Positions 17,015 through 24,986 of a DNA stretch of 52,521 nt are shown piece after piece. Origin of the DNA: Fen-1308 sp035319125 (GTDB taxonomy: Bacteria > Nitrospirota > Thermodesulfovibrionia > Thermodesulfovibrionales > Dissulfurispiraceae). The stretch is taken from positions 1 to 52,521 of the forward strand of contig DATHDG010000037.1 of assembly GCA_035319125.1 (NCBI GenBank), in the 5' to 3' direction. Both the position numbers and the translations under genes were made by a program. Within the stretch, counting starts at the first letter, position 1. Each line of letters starts with the position of its first letter. Below the pieces are notes generated by a model, which was given only the letters and a program-made list of their open reading frames with translations, searched no databases and was not told the DNA's origin.

Positions 17015-18058
17015 ATGGAATTCGAACTTATCAAAGCTGTAATTATCCTGCTCGCCCTGCTTGGAGGACTTTATCTGCTCCTCAAGTTCCTGAAGGGAAG
17101 GATTATTCCGGGCAAGGGGATCATTGAAATGATTCATTATCAACCTTTCGGCCCTAAAAAAGGCGTTGCCATTGTCAAAATAGTAAAGGATTATGTTGTG
17201 CTTGGCATTGCCGACGAGAATATTTCAATGCTGGGCAGGCTGAATCCTGCAGATGTAGATGAAGCTTTAAAGCAGGCTGATAGCAAAGTGACTGCTCCAC
17301 AGCCCGGTATCAAGGGGCTGTTCGGTGGGAAATTCAAGGGATTGTTTGCACTGCTGATTGCGGTGATGCTCACGCTGCCGAATATTTCAGCGGCTCAACC
17401 TGCAACTTCCGGCGCAGTGCCGGGATTCTTTGGGCTAAATTCACCGGTAGAGCTGCTGGCATTTCTGACAGTTATAGCTTTTCTACCCGCGCTGTTGGTT
17501 ATGACAACATGTTTTACGCGCATAGTTATCGTCCTATCTTTTTTGAGGCAGGCTTTGGGTACGCCGCAGGTGCCTCCGACGCAGGTCATTATCGGCTTGT
17601 CTCTTTTTATCACATTTTTCGTTATGTCACCTGTATTCGATAGTATTTATAACAATGCATATGTGCCGTACTCCAAGAAAGAAATCAAAGCCGAAGATGC
17701 ATTGTCAAAGGCATCAGATCCGCTTAAGGAATTCATGCTCAAACAGACGAGAGAAAAGGACCTCGCTCTTTTCTTGAAGATGTCAAAAGCAGAGAGACCG
17801 TCAAAACCTATGGATCTGCCCATGAGAGTTGTAGTGCCTGCATTTGCAATAGGCGAGCTTAAACGTGCTTTTGAAATCGGGTTTCTTGTTTTTTTGCCGT
17901 TTCTTGTCATCGACATGGTTGTTGCAAGCGTGCTCCTTTCAATGGGCATGATGATGTTGCCGCCGGTTATGGTTTCAATGCCATTCAAAATTTTGCTTTT
18001 TGTGCTGGTGGATGGGTGGGGGCTGCTGATTGGATCTCTTATTGAGGGATTTCGATGA
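17015..18058 (+). CDS. Fused FliO-FliP export-gate protein
   Basis: The 347-residue single reading frame joins two proteins that are normally separate. Residues 1-105 are FliO-like: one transmembrane helix at about 7-26 (KAVIILLALLGGLYLLLKFL) and a small cytoplasmic domain with PFGPKKGVAIVKIVKDYVVL. Residues 108-127 (LFALLIAVMLTLPNISAA) look like the usual FliP signal peptide with a plausible cleavage site. Residues 140-347 are a complete FliP (FLPALLVMTTCFTRIVIVLS, FLRQALGTPQVPPTQVIIGL, MGMMMLPPVMVSMPFKILLF). FliP builds the export pore with FliQ and FliR; FliO is its assembly helper. I see no start codon with a ribosome binding site that would give FliP its own signal peptide. The stop overlaps fliQ (ATGA). 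Confidence 0.9.
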   Translation: MEFELIKAVIILLALLGGLYLLLKFLKGRIIPGKGIIEMIHYQPFGPKKGVAIVKIVKDYVVLGIADENISMLGRLNPADVDEALKQADSKVTAPQPGIKGLFGGKFKGLFALLIAVMLTLPNISAAQPATSGAVPGFFGLNSPVELLAFLTVIAFLPALLVMTTCFTRIVIVLSFLRQALGTPQVPPTQVIIGLSLFITFFVMSPVFDSIYNNAYVPYSKKEIKAEDALSKASDPLKEFMLKQTREKDLALFLKMSKAERPSKPMDLPMRVVVPAFAIGELKRAFEIGFLVFLPFLVIDMVVASVLLSMGMMMLPPVMVSMPFKILLFVLVDGWGLLIGSLIEGFR

Positions 18059-18324
18059 CTATAGAGCTTCTGAATCAGGTATCACGCCAGACTTTCGAGA
18101 CAGTGCTTCTGGTCGGCGGGCCTGTTTTGATTGTAAGCCTGGTCGTAGGCGTGCTGATAAGCATCTTTCAGGCTATTACACAATTGCAGGAGGTAACGCT
18201 CACCTTCGTCCCTAAGATAGTGGCGGTATTCCTGACATTACTGCTTACGTTGCCATGGACAGTAAAGGTGCTGGTCGGTTTCACAAGGGCTATTTACGAA
18301 AATATTCCTCTCTACGTTAAGTGA
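18055..18324 (+). CDS. fliQ: Flagellar export-gate protein FliQ
   Basis: The 89-residue FliQ has two transmembrane helices (about 15-38 and 50-75) and the family motif SIFQAITQLQEVTLTFVPKI. It packs round the FliP-FliR core of the export gate. It starts at ATG 18055 with a four-base overlap with the fliOP stop, and fliR starts two bases after it ends. Length is exactly typical. Confidence 0.97.
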   Translation: MTIELLNQVSRQTFETVLLVGGPVLIVSLVVGVLISIFQAITQLQEVTLTFVPKIVAVFLTLLLTLPWTVKVLVGFTRAIYENIPLYVK

Positions 18325-18325
18325 T

Positions 18326-19063
18326 ATGGAAATTTATAACCTTGTAAATACATATGCTGACAAGTTTATCCCGATATTCATAAGGGTTATGGTGATGCTG
18401 GCTTTTATTCCATTCATCGGCACAACATCCACGCCGGTAGCCGTAAGGACAGGGCTGGGTTTGGCGCTAACGCTGCTATTGGTTCCGGTGGTAAAAGTAA
18501 ATTTGGATGACCCGCTCAGGGCTGTATTCGAAGCTTTCTTTGTCGGTGCCGCGCTTGGGTTGCTGGTTAAGATAGTGCTTGGCGCTATTGAGACGGCAGG
18601 ACAGTGGATGAGCATATCCATGGGCATAGGTGTGGCATCGGTCTTTAATCCGCAATTTGGCGAAGTTCTTGGCCCTCTCAGCCTTTTCTACAGTCTTATG
18701 GGCATGGGTCTGTTCTTTATCTTGGATATTCATTACTTCTTCATAGAAGCAATAATTCGCAGCTTCGACATAACATCTGTGCAGTACAGCAGTATGTTTT
18801 CTGCTATCATGAAATTGAACTTGATGTTTTTTCCGCTGGCATTCAAAATAGCAGCCCCGATATTTCTAGTCCAGGTGCTGGTAAACCTGTCAATGGGATT
18901 CCTTTCGAGAGCTATGCCGCAAGCGAATATCTTTTTTATCAGCTTTCCGCTTCTCATCGGAGTCGGAATTATTTTTATGGCGCTGACTCTGGGGCTAACC
19001 TTTATGGTCATGTCCAAGTCTTTTGTGCACATCAAGGATGCAATGATTTATTTGGTGAGATGA
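18326..19063 (+). CDS. fliR: Flagellar export-gate protein FliR
   Basis: The 245-residue protein has about six hydrophobic helices and conserved FliR segments (VRTGLGLALTLLLVPV, GQWMSISMGIGVASVFNPQF, then LSMGFLSRAMPQANIFFISF). FliR completes the FliP5-FliQ4-FliR1 export gate. It is separate from FlhB here, unlike the FliR-FlhB fusions known in some clostridia. It starts two bases after fliQ ends, and flhB follows one base after its stop. Confidence 0.96.
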   Translation: MEIYNLVNTYADKFIPIFIRVMVMLAFIPFIGTTSTPVAVRTGLGLALTLLLVPVVKVNLDDPLRAVFEAFFVGAALGLLVKIVLGAIETAGQWMSISMGIGVASVFNPQFGEVLGPLSLFYSLMGMGLFFILDIHYFFIEAIIRSFDITSVQYSSMFSAIMKLNLMFFPLAFKIAAPIFLVQVLVNLSMGFLSRAMPQANIFFISFPLLIGVGIIFMALTLGLTFMVMSKSFVHIKDAMIYLVR

Positions 19064-19064
19064 C

Positions 19065-20126
19065 ATGCCGGAGCAATTTGAAGAAAGAACCGAACAAGCG
19101 ACGCCACGACGGCGAGAAAAGGCGCGGGAAAAAGGAGATGTTCCTAAAAGCCGTGAATTGACATCTCTTTTCCCTGTTTGGACGATTTTTCTCTTCATGC
19201 TTTTTGGCGGCACCATGTTCACTTCGCTTCTGACATATTTCAGCAATTCACTCAGGCGGGGCATAACATTGAGGCTTACAGAGTCTACGCTAATTGATGT
19301 CTTTAGGGCCGACACCATGCAATTGGGCCTTATAATGCTGCCTCTTTTTGTAATTATCTTTGTCGGAGTAATGGTTGTCCATTTTCTTCAGACGGGATTT
19401 CTTATTACTTCAACCCCGCTTACTCCGGATCTTACCAAGCTGGATCCGCTACAGGGAATAAAGCGTCTTTTCAGCATTAATACGCTTTATGAAACAGTCA
19501 AAGGCTTGCTAAAAGTGGCTGTGCTTGGGGCTATCCTTTATTTTATGCTGAAGAAAGAGGTATTCACCATACCTCTTCTGGTTGATATGGACATTCGCAA
19601 TATAATCGAATTCTCCTTTGGTCAGATAAAAAAGATTGTAATGATATCCGCATTAGTCCTAACGGTATTTGCAGCCGCCGACTATGCGTTTCAGCGTTGG
19701 CAGTACTCGAGAAACCTGAAGATGACGAAGCAGGAAGTGAAAGAAGAGTATAAGGAAGTCGAAGGTTCTCCTCTGATAAAGGCGCGTCTTAAGAGCATCC
19801 AGCGGGAACTGGCCCGCAGAAGAATGATGCAGGAAGTGCCGCGTGCCGATGTGGTTATTACAAACCCTACACATTATGCGGTAGCCCTTAAATATGAATC
19901 CGGAAAGATGGGGGCGCCGAAAGTGGTAGCCAAGGGTGCCAACCTGATAGCTGCAAAGATCAGGGAGATAGCCGGCAGCAGCGGTGTGCCGGTTATTGAG
20001 GACAAGCCGCTTGCAAGGGCGCTATACAGTGCTATTGATGTCAATCAGGAGATTCCTGAAGCTTTCTACAAAGCTGTGGCAGCCATACTGGCTGAGGTGT
20101 ATCGACTGAAGGGACGGAGGGTCTGA
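19065..20126 (+). CDS. flhB: Flagellar export switch protein FlhB
   Basis: The 353-residue FlhB has the N-terminal signature (EERTEQATPRRREKAREKGD), four hydrophobic helices (about 35-55, 85-108, 145-162, 187-206) and the cytoplasmic domain. It contains the autocleavage site NPTH at 267-270. Self-cleavage between Asn and Pro is needed for the change of export specificity triggered by FliK. All key residues are present. Membrane export gate, next to fliR and flhA. Confidence 0.97.
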   Translation: MPEQFEERTEQATPRRREKAREKGDVPKSRELTSLFPVWTIFLFMLFGGTMFTSLLTYFSNSLRRGITLRLTESTLIDVFRADTMQLGLIMLPLFVIIFVGVMVVHFLQTGFLITSTPLTPDLTKLDPLQGIKRLFSINTLYETVKGLLKVAVLGAILYFMLKKEVFTIPLLVDMDIRNIIEFSFGQIKKIVMISALVLTVFAAADYAFQRWQYSRNLKMTKQEVKEEYKEVEGSPLIKARLKSIQRELARRRMMQEVPRADVVITNPTHYAVALKYESGKMGAPKVVAKGANLIAAKIREIAGSSGVPVIEDKPLARALYSAIDVNQEIPEAFYKAVAAILAEVYRLKGRRV

Positions 20127-20135
20127 GGATAGATC

Positions 20136-22187
20136 ATGCTTGAACGTCTGTTAAAAAGAAGCGACCTTTTGTTGGCACTTGGCATCATGACCATACTTGC
20201 GCTTATGATCATCCCGGTACCGCCGATCCTGCTCGACATGTCGCTCTCGTTCAGCATCACATTCGCAATAGTAGTCATACTTGTTGCGTCATATATCTCT
20301 AAGCCGCTCGATTTTTCTGTCTTCCCCTCCGTGCTGCTCATAGCGACTCTGCTGCGATTGTCCTTGAATATTGCATCAACTCGACTCATACTGACTCATG
20401 GTGAGACCGGCACCGCAGCCGCGGGCAAAGTCATCCAGTCCTTTGGTGAATTTGTCATCGGAGGGAATTTCGTTGTCGGCTTCGTGGTCTTCATGATACT
20501 GGTCATCATTAACTTTGTGGTCATTACGAAAGGCTCCGGCAGGATAGCTGAAGTATCAGCCAGGTTCACACTTGATGCTATGCCTGGAAAGCAGATGAGT
20601 ATTGACGCGGATCTTAACGCCGGCATCATAGATGAAGTGGAGGCCAGAAAGCGCAGGCAAGAGATCAGCAGGGAGGCAGATTTCTACGGATCGATGGATG
20701 GTGCCAGCAAGTTCATCAGGGGCGATGCTATTGCAGGCATAATCATAATGGTTATTAACATCATCGGAGGATTTCTAATAGGCGTTCTGCAAAAAGGTAT
20801 GTCAGCTTCTGATGCCGTGCAGACGTATACAATACTCACGGTAGGTGAGGGCCTGGTTGCCCAGATACCGGCATTGGTTACTTCTACTGCTGCAGGTATT
20901 GTGGTTTCACGCGCTGCCACAGCAGAAAATCTTGGTGTGGAGTTCACAAAGCAACTGCTGGGTAACCCCAAGGTGCTTGGTTCTGCTGCTGCTGTTCTGG
21001 CTATTCTTGGAATTATTCCTGGACTGCCGCATGTGCCGTTTCTTATGATAGCTGCAATTACAGGTACGGGCGCATATTTTGTCAATCAAGAGATAAGGAA
21101 AGAGGAAGCGGAAAAGGTGCCTGCAGAAGTAGAAGCGGTCAAACCTGCAGAAGACCTTGAAAACCTTCTGCCGCTGGATCCGTTCAGTCTTGAAATCGGC
21201 TATGCGTTGATTCCATTGGTGGAGGCGGGAGCGCCGCTTTTAGCCCGTATCAGGGCTATAAGGAAGCAGATGGTCTCTGATATGGGATTTATTGTTCCGC
21301 CGGTGCACATAAAAGATAATCTTTCTCTTAAGTCGACTGCCTATTCCGTACTTATCAAAGGTGTTGAGGTGGCATCAGGAGAAGTAATGCTCAAGAAATA
21401 TCTGGCCATCCCGCCCGGTACGGAGAAAGAGAAAATAGAAGGCATTCCGACAAAGGATCCTGCTTTTGGATTGCAGGCGCTATGGATAGACGAGACCAGC
21501 GTGGACAGAGCGCAGCTTGCCGGATATACAGTGGTCGATGTGCCATCGGTCATAACAACGCATCTTACCGAAGTCATAAAGAATCATTCTCATGAATTGC
21601 TCGGAAAGCAGGATGTGCAGAAGCTTATGGATGCACTTGCTAAAACACATCCTAAAGTGGTGGAGGAGCTGGTGCCTGGCTCTCTGACGCTTGGTGTAGT
21701 CCAGCGGGTACTTCAGAATCTCCTCAGAGAGCGCATTTCTATTCGTGACCTGCAAACGGTGCTGGAGACGCTTTCTGACTATTCATCTATGACCAAAGAT
21801 CCTGAATTGCTAACTGAGTATGTGCGCCAGTCGCTGGCGCGCAGCATCACAAAGCACATACAAAATCCTGATGGATCGGTTTCGGTGATAATAGTTGATC
21901 CGAATGTGGAAAGAATGATGACTGACGCCATACAGAACGGACCGCAGGGTTCACAGTTCTTCAGCCTCGACCCCAGTGTGGTTGATAAAATAATTACGAG
22001 CATGAAGGATAATTTTGAGAAGGGTCTAATCAAGGGATATCAACCTGTGGTGCTGTGCTCGCCCACTACGAGGCGTTTTGTAAAGAGGATGGCTGAAAGA
22101 GTTTCAGACAGCCTTGTGGTTGTTTCACACGCTGAGATTGCCCCCAATACCAAAGTTTATTCAATAGGCACGATACGGACAGACTAG
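20136..22187 (+). CDS. flhA: Flagellar export protein FlhA
   Basis: The 683-residue FlhA has eight N-terminal transmembrane segments and the highly conserved FHIPEP-family cytoplasmic loop (GSGRIAEVSARFTLDAMPGK, then QMSIDADLNAGIID, EARKRRQEISREADFYGSMD, GASKFIRGDAIAG). A large C-terminal cytoplasmic domain forms the nonameric ring that receives chaperone-substrate complexes. Length is normal. Together with FliOP, FliQ, FliR and FlhB it forms the whole inner-membrane export gate in five adjacent genes. Confidence 0.97.
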   Translation: MLERLLKRSDLLLALGIMTILALMIIPVPPILLDMSLSFSITFAIVVILVASYISKPLDFSVFPSVLLIATLLRLSLNIASTRLILTHGETGTAAAGKVIQSFGEFVIGGNFVVGFVVFMILVIINFVVITKGSGRIAEVSARFTLDAMPGKQMSIDADLNAGIIDEVEARKRRQEISREADFYGSMDGASKFIRGDAIAGIIIMVINIIGGFLIGVLQKGMSASDAVQTYTILTVGEGLVAQIPALVTSTAAGIVVSRAATAENLGVEFTKQLLGNPKVLGSAAAVLAILGIIPGLPHVPFLMIAAITGTGAYFVNQEIRKEEAEKVPAEVEAVKPAEDLENLLPLDPFSLEIGYALIPLVEAGAPLLARIRAIRKQMVSDMGFIVPPVHIKDNLSLKSTAYSVLIKGVEVASGEVMLKKYLAIPPGTEKEKIEGIPTKDPAFGLQALWIDETSVDRAQLAGYTVVDVPSVITTHLTEVIKNHSHELLGKQDVQKLMDALAKTHPKVVEELVPGSLTLGVVQRVLQNLLRERISIRDLQTVLETLSDYSSMTKDPELLTEYVRQSLARSITKHIQNPDGSVSVIIVDPNVERMMTDAIQNGPQGSQFFSLDPSVVDKIITSMKDNFEKGLIKGYQPVVLCSPTTRRFVKRMAERVSDSLVVVSHAEIAPNTKVYSIGTIRTD

Positions 22188-22218
22188 AACGTAGTCACAT
22201 GCGACAGGAGGAACAGGG

Positions 22219-23274
22219 ATGAGGATAAAAAAGTTTTTTGGCAGAAGCTTCAAGGAAGCTCTCGAAGCCGTTAAGAAGGAGCTCGGGGCCGATGCCGTCA
22301 TCCTTTCCAGTAAGACGATCAAGCAGGGCCAGCATGGCTTGCTCAGTCGTGAGGCTGTTGAAGTGACTGCAGCTCTGGATGAAAATGCTGATGAATTGCC
22401 TCACAGGCATGAGATATCTTCAGAGGGATCTTTTTCGTTGAGCGAAGACATCCTTAAGGAACTGCGCAGTCTTCGTGAGGAGGTCTCTTTTCTGAAAGAA
22501 ACATTGAGGCCGGTTGTCCCATCGCTCAGAATTAGCAGGGACAAAAAAGGGCTTTATACCAGATTGATCAAGCAGGGAGTGGATTCACAGTTTGCAGTGA
22601 TACTGGTTGAGCGGTCCGGCGACACCATCGGCAGCCTTATGAGCGCTATTAAACATGAAATAAAGATAAACAGGATCGTTCCTTCGGAGGAAAAAGGATA
22701 TATGTTTTTCGGCCCTCCGGGTGTCGGAAAGACAACCACAATGTCAAAGATGGCTCATATGCTGTCGGCTCACAAGCGGCCTGTATGTCTGATATCGCTG
22801 GATACGCAGAGGATAAGCTCAATTGCATATATGAAAGAACTCGCGCGCCAGGTCAAGTGCGATTTAAAGCTGGTTAAACATGTCGGCGAACTGCCGAAGA
22901 TTATATATAAAGAATCCGAAAGGGGGCCCGTGCTTATTGACTCTCCAGGCAGAGATTTCGATGCTGTGCTGAGCCAGACTAAGCAGGTTTTCTCCTCCGG
23001 ATTTCCACTTAGCAAATGTTTCCTTATGGACGCTTCCACAGAAATGCCGTCTTCAGTGAAACTATGGCAGAAGGCACAGCCTTATGATATTGATACTATA
23101 GGGTTCACAAGGCTTGATCTTGCGGCTCAATATGGAAATCTTTGCAATATGTCCATGCTGACTGGAAGACCGGTTGCATTTCTGGCAGACGGTCCGGATG
23201 TGCCTGGCGATATTAAAATACCGACGCCCGACTATGTCGCCGGGCTTATAGCCGGAGGTGTTTGTGAAAACTAG
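22219..23274 (+). CDS. flhF: Flagellar placement GTPase FlhF
   Basis: The 351-residue SRP-family GTPase marks the pole where a flagellum is built. The N-terminal B domain (MRIKKFFGRSFKEALEAVKK) is followed by a linker and N/G domains. G1 is GPPGVGKTTT (165-174) and G2 is DTQR (195-198). The other motifs are unusual: G3 reads DSPGR (241-245) where SRP-family proteins usually have DTAGR, and G4 reads TRLD (297-300) in place of TKLD. The protein may still bind nucleotide but could differ in GTPase cycling. It overlaps flhG, its regulator. A clear ribosome binding site (ACAGGAGGAACAGGG) precedes ATG 22219. Confidence 0.94.
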   Translation: MRIKKFFGRSFKEALEAVKKELGADAVILSSKTIKQGQHGLLSREAVEVTAALDENADELPHRHEISSEGSFSLSEDILKELRSLREEVSFLKETLRPVVPSLRISRDKKGLYTRLIKQGVDSQFAVILVERSGDTIGSLMSAIKHEIKINRIVPSEEKGYMFFGPPGVGKTTTMSKMAHMLSAHKRPVCLISLDTQRISSIAYMKELARQVKCDLKLVKHVGELPKIIYKESERGPVLIDSPGRDFDAVLSQTKQVFSSGFPLSKCFLMDASTEMPSSVKLWQKAQPYDIDTIGFTRLDLAAQYGNLCNMSMLTGRPVAFLADGPDVPGDIKIPTPDYVAGLIAGGVCEN

Positions 23275-24073
23275 CGGGCCCAGGATAATTGCTGTATCGA
23301 GCGGCAAGGGAGGGGTGGGCAAAACTAACTTTGTAGCTAATATGGCACTCTATTTTGCCGGAATGAATAAGAAGGTCCTGATTATGGATGCAGACCTTGG
23401 TTTGAGCAATATAGATGTTATGCTGAGCATATCGCCGAAATTTAACCTTAAACATGTTCTGAACGGCACTAAAACGCTCAACGAAGTAGTAGCGGAAGGT
23501 CCATTAGGCATACAAGTTATTCCGGCAAGTTCAGGGGTAAGAGAGCTGACTAGACTCAATGATACCCAGAGGCTAAAGCTGCTTTCCGAATTGGAGCACT
23601 TCGACCTGCCGGTCGACATTATGCTGATAGATACCGGGGCGGGTATATCCGACAATGTTTTGTTCTTCTGCAGCGCAGCCCAGGAAACAGTTGTGCTTGT
23701 GACGCCGGAGCCGACGTCGATAGCTGACGCCTATGCTCTTATAAAAGTTCTTTCCAGAGACTTCGGCGAAAAAAGCTTTAGAGTGCTTGTAAATACTGCG
23801 CGAAGCGAAAAGGAAGCATCAGAAACATTCAGGAAGTTAGCTCTGGTAGCTGACAGATTTCTTTCACTTTCGATCGACTATCTAGGCTATCTGCCATTTG
23901 AACCGGGGGTGAAGGACGCAATCATTGCGCAAAAAGGCTATATATCTCTTTATCCAAACAGCGGTTTTGCTAAGCGTCTATCTGTAATTGCAAATAGAAT
24001 TATCGATGATCCGGTTGGAGAGTTGAAGGGCAATATACAATTTTTCCTGAAACAGGCGCTTCGTGTCGGCTGA
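23264..24073 (+). CDS. flhG: MinD-like flagellar number regulator FlhG (FleN/YlxH)
   Basis: The 269-residue ParA/MinD-family ATPase has the deviant Walker A AVSSGKGGVGKTNFVANMA near its N-terminus, switch I (IMDADLGLSNIDVMLSI) and switch II (IMLIDTGAGISDNVLFF). FlhG limits flagellar number, stimulates FlhF and, in some species, restrains the NtrC-type flagellar activator. I choose GTG 23264 because GGAGG at 23254-23258 has proper spacing to it; GTG 23258 would lie inside that site. The gene overlaps flhF by 11 bases and fliA follows. Confidence 0.95.
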   Translation: MKTSGPRIIAVSSGKGGVGKTNFVANMALYFAGMNKKVLIMDADLGLSNIDVMLSISPKFNLKHVLNGTKTLNEVVAEGPLGIQVIPASSGVRELTRLNDTQRLKLLSELEHFDLPVDIMLIDTGAGISDNVLFFCSAAQETVVLVTPEPTSIADAYALIKVLSRDFGEKSFRVLVNTARSEKEASETFRKLALVADRFLSLSIDYLGYLPFEPGVKDAIIAQKGYISLYPNSGFAKRLSVIANRIIDDPVGELKGNIQFFLKQALRVG

Positions 24074-24156
24074 TAATAACAAAAAATGTCCTTATTGTTG
24101 TAAAATTGAATTAGCTTGTCGGCAGACTATCTACTTTGAGGAGGTCAGGTATTATC

Positions 24157-24900
24157 ATGCCGGATGCGTATGCTGCAGTCGGACCGCCTGATTCACAACA
24201 GAGAGATGAGATAGTCCACCGCTTCCTGCCACGGGTGAAATTCTATGCTCACAAATATGCCTTTGGCCTGCCGCCTGAACTGGATGTTGAAGACTTAGTT
24301 TCTGCCGGGATAGTCGGCCTCCTAGAGGCTGTGAACCGCTTTGATCCATCGATGAATACAACCCTCAGTACGTTTGCTGATTTTAGAATAAGGGGTGCAA
24401 TCATAGACGAAGTGCGCTCTATGCAATGGGCTTCCAAGGATGTTAAGAAGAAGATCGAAGAGGTTCGTCGGACCTATGATGTTATTGAAAGGGAAAAACA
24501 GCGGAGTGCCAGCGATGAAGAAGTTGCCGAACGGCTGAATATATCGCTTGATGAGCTTCATAAAATACTTTCTCAAGTGAATACAGTCAGAATGGTCAGG
24601 CTCGAAGATCTGGGCATAAACAGGGATGGCGATTCTATAGACATTCTGGAATGCATCTCAGCGGAAGGCAGCAAGGATATGCTGGAAGAACTTGGTCTTA
24701 AGGAGCTCCAATCCGCTCTTGGCAAATCAATTGATGCACTGCCGGAGAAAGAACGTCTTGTTATGACACTGTATTATTATGAAGAATTAAATATGAAGGA
24801 GATCGGCAAAGTCCTTAACGTGAGTGAATCCCGTGTCTGTCAGCTGCACGGGAAAGCTCTCATGAGGTTGCGTACAAAAATGGGTGATTTTAAACGCTAG
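24157..24900 (+). CDS. fliA: RNA polymerase sigma factor for flagellar operons, FliA (sigma-28)
   Basis: The 247-residue sigma-28 has region 2 (FGLPPELDVEDLVSAGIVGL, RFDPSMNTTLSTFADFRIRG, then AIIDEVRSMQWASKDVKKKI), region 3 and region 4 (LPEKERLVMTLYYYEELNMK, then EIGKVLNVSESRVCQLHGKA). It reads promoters of the TAAA-N15-NCCGATAA type, such as those seen before flgM and the minus-strand TPR gene. Its inhibitor FlgM is encoded at 38701. ATG 24157 lies 12 bases after GAGGAGG, a long spacing, so translation may be inefficient, or a non-standard start nearer the site may be used. Confidence 0.95.
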   Translation: MPDAYAAVGPPDSQQRDEIVHRFLPRVKFYAHKYAFGLPPELDVEDLVSAGIVGLLEAVNRFDPSMNTTLSTFADFRIRGAIIDEVRSMQWASKDVKKKIEEVRRTYDVIEREKQRSASDEEVAERLNISLDELHKILSQVNTVRMVRLEDLGINRDGDSIDILECISAEGSKDMLEELGLKELQSALGKSIDALPEKERLVMTLYYYEELNMKEIGKVLNVSESRVCQLHGKALMRLRTKMGDFKR

Positions 24901-24942
24901 AATTTTGTAATATAAGTCACTGTAATAACGGCTCTTTATGCT

Positions 24943-24948
24943 TATAAT
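24943..24948 (+). promoter_or_regulatory. Possible -10 box before the HEAT/chemotaxis operon
   Basis: A perfect TATAAT lies in the 86-base gap between fliA and the HEAT gene, but no good -35 hexamer is found 16-18 bases upstream (best is CTGTAA). No sigma-54 or sigma-28 motif was found in this gap, so the chemotaxis genes may depend on this site or on read-through from fliL. Confidence 0.25.
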
Positions 24949-24986
24949 ATTCAGTACATCTCTGTTTTCGGGAGATTGGGGGAATC

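Noticed and set aside
17342..17368. Internal TTG/GTG/ATG codons as a separate fliP start
   Set aside because: They lie within the signal peptide's hydrophobic core and would remove its charged start; no ribosome binding site is correctly spaced.
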